Source of the DNA: an uncultured Veillonellaceae bacterium
GTDB lineage: Bacteria; Bacillota; Negativicutes; Veillonellales; Negativicoccaceae
DNA length: 6,230 nt
Assembly: GCA_900556745.1 (NCBI GenBank)
Contig: USPU01000050.1
Location: 1 to 6,230 of the forward strand
Reading direction: 5' to 3'
Within the stretch, counting starts at the first letter, position 1, and each line of letters starts with the position of its first letter. Below are positions 4,602-6,230 of the stretch, one piece after another. The position numbers were made by a program, and so were the translations under genes. The notes beneath the pieces are model-generated. The model had not been told where the DNA came from. It saw only the letters and a program-made list of their open reading frames with translations, and did not search any database.

Positions 4602-6230
4602 TTTACAACTGCAACGTTACGGCATTTATCAAAATGTTTCCTGGCAGCCGCCGGCCGCCGGACTGACCGTTATCTGCGGCGAAAATGAAAGCGGCAAAAC
4701 GACGCTGCTGCAATTTGTGCGCGACATGCTGTTCGGGTACCGTCGCGGCAAACGACGCGGCCGCAAAGGGAATTTAGCGGTCGAGCTGGCGAACGGTCGC
4801 GTGTATCGCATTCACCGCGATGAAGGGGAAACGAAAGTCACGGATGATCGTCTGGAAACCGTCATCGGCGAACCGGCGGATTTATGGTGGAACGGTTTGG
4901 ATCGCAATACGTATGAGCAGGTTTTCGCGATCGGTCTGGAAGATTTGCAGGGCGCGGCGATTCTCGCGCAAGATGATGTCCGCGCCGGCTTTTTGAGCAT
5001 GCAGGGCGGCGAGCAGCTGGCGCGCATGCAGCAGGACGTGGTGAACGCGCGGGAAGAACTGCTGGTAGCGTCGCCGCAGGGCAAACGCGTCATCAATCAA
5101 CTGTTGAATGATTGGCAAAAAGCGCAAAATGACGTCGCGGCGCTGGCCGGAGAAGAGGAAGAATTCGCTGCGATTCGTCGCGAGCAAAACGAAGTCGACG
5201 CGCAAATTAAAGCGGCGGAAGAAGCAATCGCCGCGCTCGATGTGCGCGATCGCACGATGGATAAACAAATCGGCGCGTGGGAATACTATCGGGAAGGCAT
5301 CGAAACGAAACGGCGCCTGGATTTGTGCAGCACGATCGAGCATTTTCCCGCCGACGGCAAAGAGCGCTGGAATAAATTGGTGCAGCGCATGGCGGATGTC
5401 AACGAGCAGCGTGAAGCAGTGAATGAAAAACTCGCGGAGATTGCGCCGACCGCGCGGCAGGATGTGGTGACGCTTGAACCGGAGCGCGATGAAATCGCCG
5501 CGCTGTATCGGGAAAGCGAACGCTGGCGCGAGTTGCAACAAGAACAGATCGCGAAAAACGAGGCGCTGGCCGCTTGGCAGCAGGAATTCGCGGCGCGCAC
5601 GGAAGCTATGGCCGCGTGGCCGGGGACGGAAGCTGCGAAACTCGGCACCGTTGACTGGACGAAAGGGCGGGAGCTCGCGGCGCAGCTGCTGCGGCGCGAT
5701 AACGAACTGCATTACTGGGAGAATGATGAGCCGGTTATCGAAAGCGCGCAGGAAATCAAAACGGATGACATACCGCGCCTGACCGATGAAGGCGAATTCC
5801 AAAAATGGGAGCAGGAAGGGCAGGAAATGTTGCTGCTCGCGCGTGAAAAGCAGCACTTAACCGATGAGATCGAGTGGCTGGAAACACTGCCGGTCAAACG
5901 GTATTCCGCGTTTTTCTGGCTGGGCTTTTTGCTCGTACTGGGCGCGCTCGCGGCGTTTTATCTCTACTTCACCGGCGGCCTCGGCATGGAGGCGCTGTAT
6001 ATCGTCGGCGGCGCGTTGGCGCTTTCCCTGCTGTGCTTTTATTGGAACTATCGCAAGAGCCATCAAAATGAATACCGTCTGGCCAAACTGAACGCGCGAC
6101 TGACGGAATTGCAGGCGCGGCAGAGGGAATTGGCGCAACGCTTGGAACTTGCCGTTCCGGAAACGGAAAGCGAACTCGAAAATTTCCGGCAGGAGCTCGA
6201 AACGACCCGCCGTGATTTTTATCGCTACCA
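4588..6230 (+). CDS. yhaN: YhaN/SbcC-type AAA ATPase with membrane hairpin, N-terminal part (3' end outside window)
   Basis: The frame is open from ATG 4588 to the window end with no stop, giving 547 residues. It begins MKLTDLQLQRYG, and Walker A is GENESGKTT (Gly31-Thr39, Lys37 binding phosphate). Residues 104-121 (LDRNTYEQVFAIGLEDLQ) match the conserved block of YhaN-type AAA proteins. About 125-430 is helical and rich in Glu, Gln, Ala and Arg, consistent with coiled coil. Two hydrophobic helices at about 441-461 and 468-488, separated by a short GGLGMEA-containing turn, look like a membrane hairpin with both coils on the cytoplasmic side. Charged helix resumes after about 489. The Walker B/signature half must lie downstream. 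No CxxC zinc hook is seen in this part. The likely role is the ATPase partner of the YhaO-type nuclease. The start overlaps yhaO by 14 bp, with GGGGG (4574-4578) 9 nt upstream as a possible ribosome binding site. Confidence 0.9.
   Translation, partial: MKLTDLQLQRYGIYQNVSWQPPAAGLTVICGENESGKTTLLQFVRDMLFGYRRGKRRGRKGNLAVELANGRVYRIHRDEGETKVTDDRLETVIGEPADLWWNGLDRNTYEQVFAIGLEDLQGAAILAQDDVRAGFLSMQGGEQLARMQQDVVNAREELLVASPQGKRVINQLLNDWQKAQNDVAALAGEEEEFAAIRREQNEVDAQIKAAEEAIAALDVRDRTMDKQIGAWEYYREGIETKRRLDLCSTIEHFPADGKERWNKLVQRMADVNEQREAVNEKLAEIAPTARQDVVTLEPERDEIAALYRESERWRELQQEQIAKNEALAAWQQEFAARTEAMAAWPGTEAAKLGTVDWTKGRELAAQLLRRDNELHYWENDEPVIESAQEIKTDDIPRLTDEGEFQKWEQEGQEMLLLAREKQHLTDEIEWLETLPVKRYSAFFWLGFLLVLGALAAFYLYFTGGLGMEALYIVGGALALSLLCFYWNYRKSHQNEYRLAKLNARLTELQARQRELAQRLELAVPETESELENFRQELETTRRDFYRY

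Noticed and set aside
4882..5856. Open frame of 324 codons on the minus strand
   Set aside because: It is antisense to the YhaN-type ATPase, whose Walker A and conserved blocks are clear. The translation is a low-complexity Phe/Arg/Leu mix typical of the mirror of GC-rich coding DNA.
3321..6230. Anti-phage defence operon
   Set aside because: Nuclease plus SMC-like ATPase pairs do occur in defence systems, but these two match the housekeeping YhaO/YhaN-type pair with intact motifs. No mobile element, toxin, reverse transcriptase or compositional break is nearby to support defence.

Overview
This is a moderately GC-rich bacterial window carrying five protein genes. It looks like a low-GC-type Gram-positive lineage despite the base composition: Shine-Dalgarno sequences are strong (AAGGAGG, GGAGG), the membrane protein is YkvI-like, the exonuclease/ATPase pair is YhaO/YhaN-like, and the biotin synthase has features I associate with anaerobic Firmicutes. 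My best guess is an anaerobic Negativicutes (Veillonella/Dialister-like) organism. That is inference from protein flavour, not a database match.

Layout. Positions 1-674 (+) hold the C-terminal part of a YkvI-type multi-pass membrane protein, cut by the left edge. A 34-bp near-perfect palindrome with A and T tracts at 687-720 is a bidirectional terminator between this gene and the converging bioB. bioB (biotin synthase, radical SAM) runs leftward from about 1764 to 742. A 178-bp AT-rich divergent intergenic region (about 1765-1942) carries a good leftward promoter for bioB, a weaker rightward one, and BirA-like half-sites. From 1943 an apparent rightward operon begins: a MocR-type regulator (GntR helix-turn-helix fused to an aminotransferase-like domain), then a YhaO/SbcD-type Mre11 nuclease, then a YhaN/SbcC-type ATPase that is still open at the right edge. 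This last gene has no stop in the window, and it is the main coding content of 4588-6230.

How the genes work together. The nuclease and ATPase overlap by 14 bp and form a predicted Mre11-Rad50-like DNA-processing complex. The ATPase carries a two-helix membrane hairpin inside its coiled-coil region, which suggests a membrane-attached version of such a complex. The MocR regulator ends one base before the nuclease start and contains that gene's ribosome binding site, so it is probably co-transcribed. It also faces bioB and could control either side. bioB stands alone here, with no other biotin genes visible.

Most worth a second look: (1) bioB lacks one classical auxiliary-cluster cysteine and has a new one nearby, as expected of the anaerobic [4Fe-5S]-type biotin synthases; (2) a MocR-like regulator with an altered cofactor/effector region heads a DNA-repair operon; (3) the ATPase has a membrane hairpin. 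I found no tRNA, rRNA, CRISPR array, insertion sequence or obvious mobile element.
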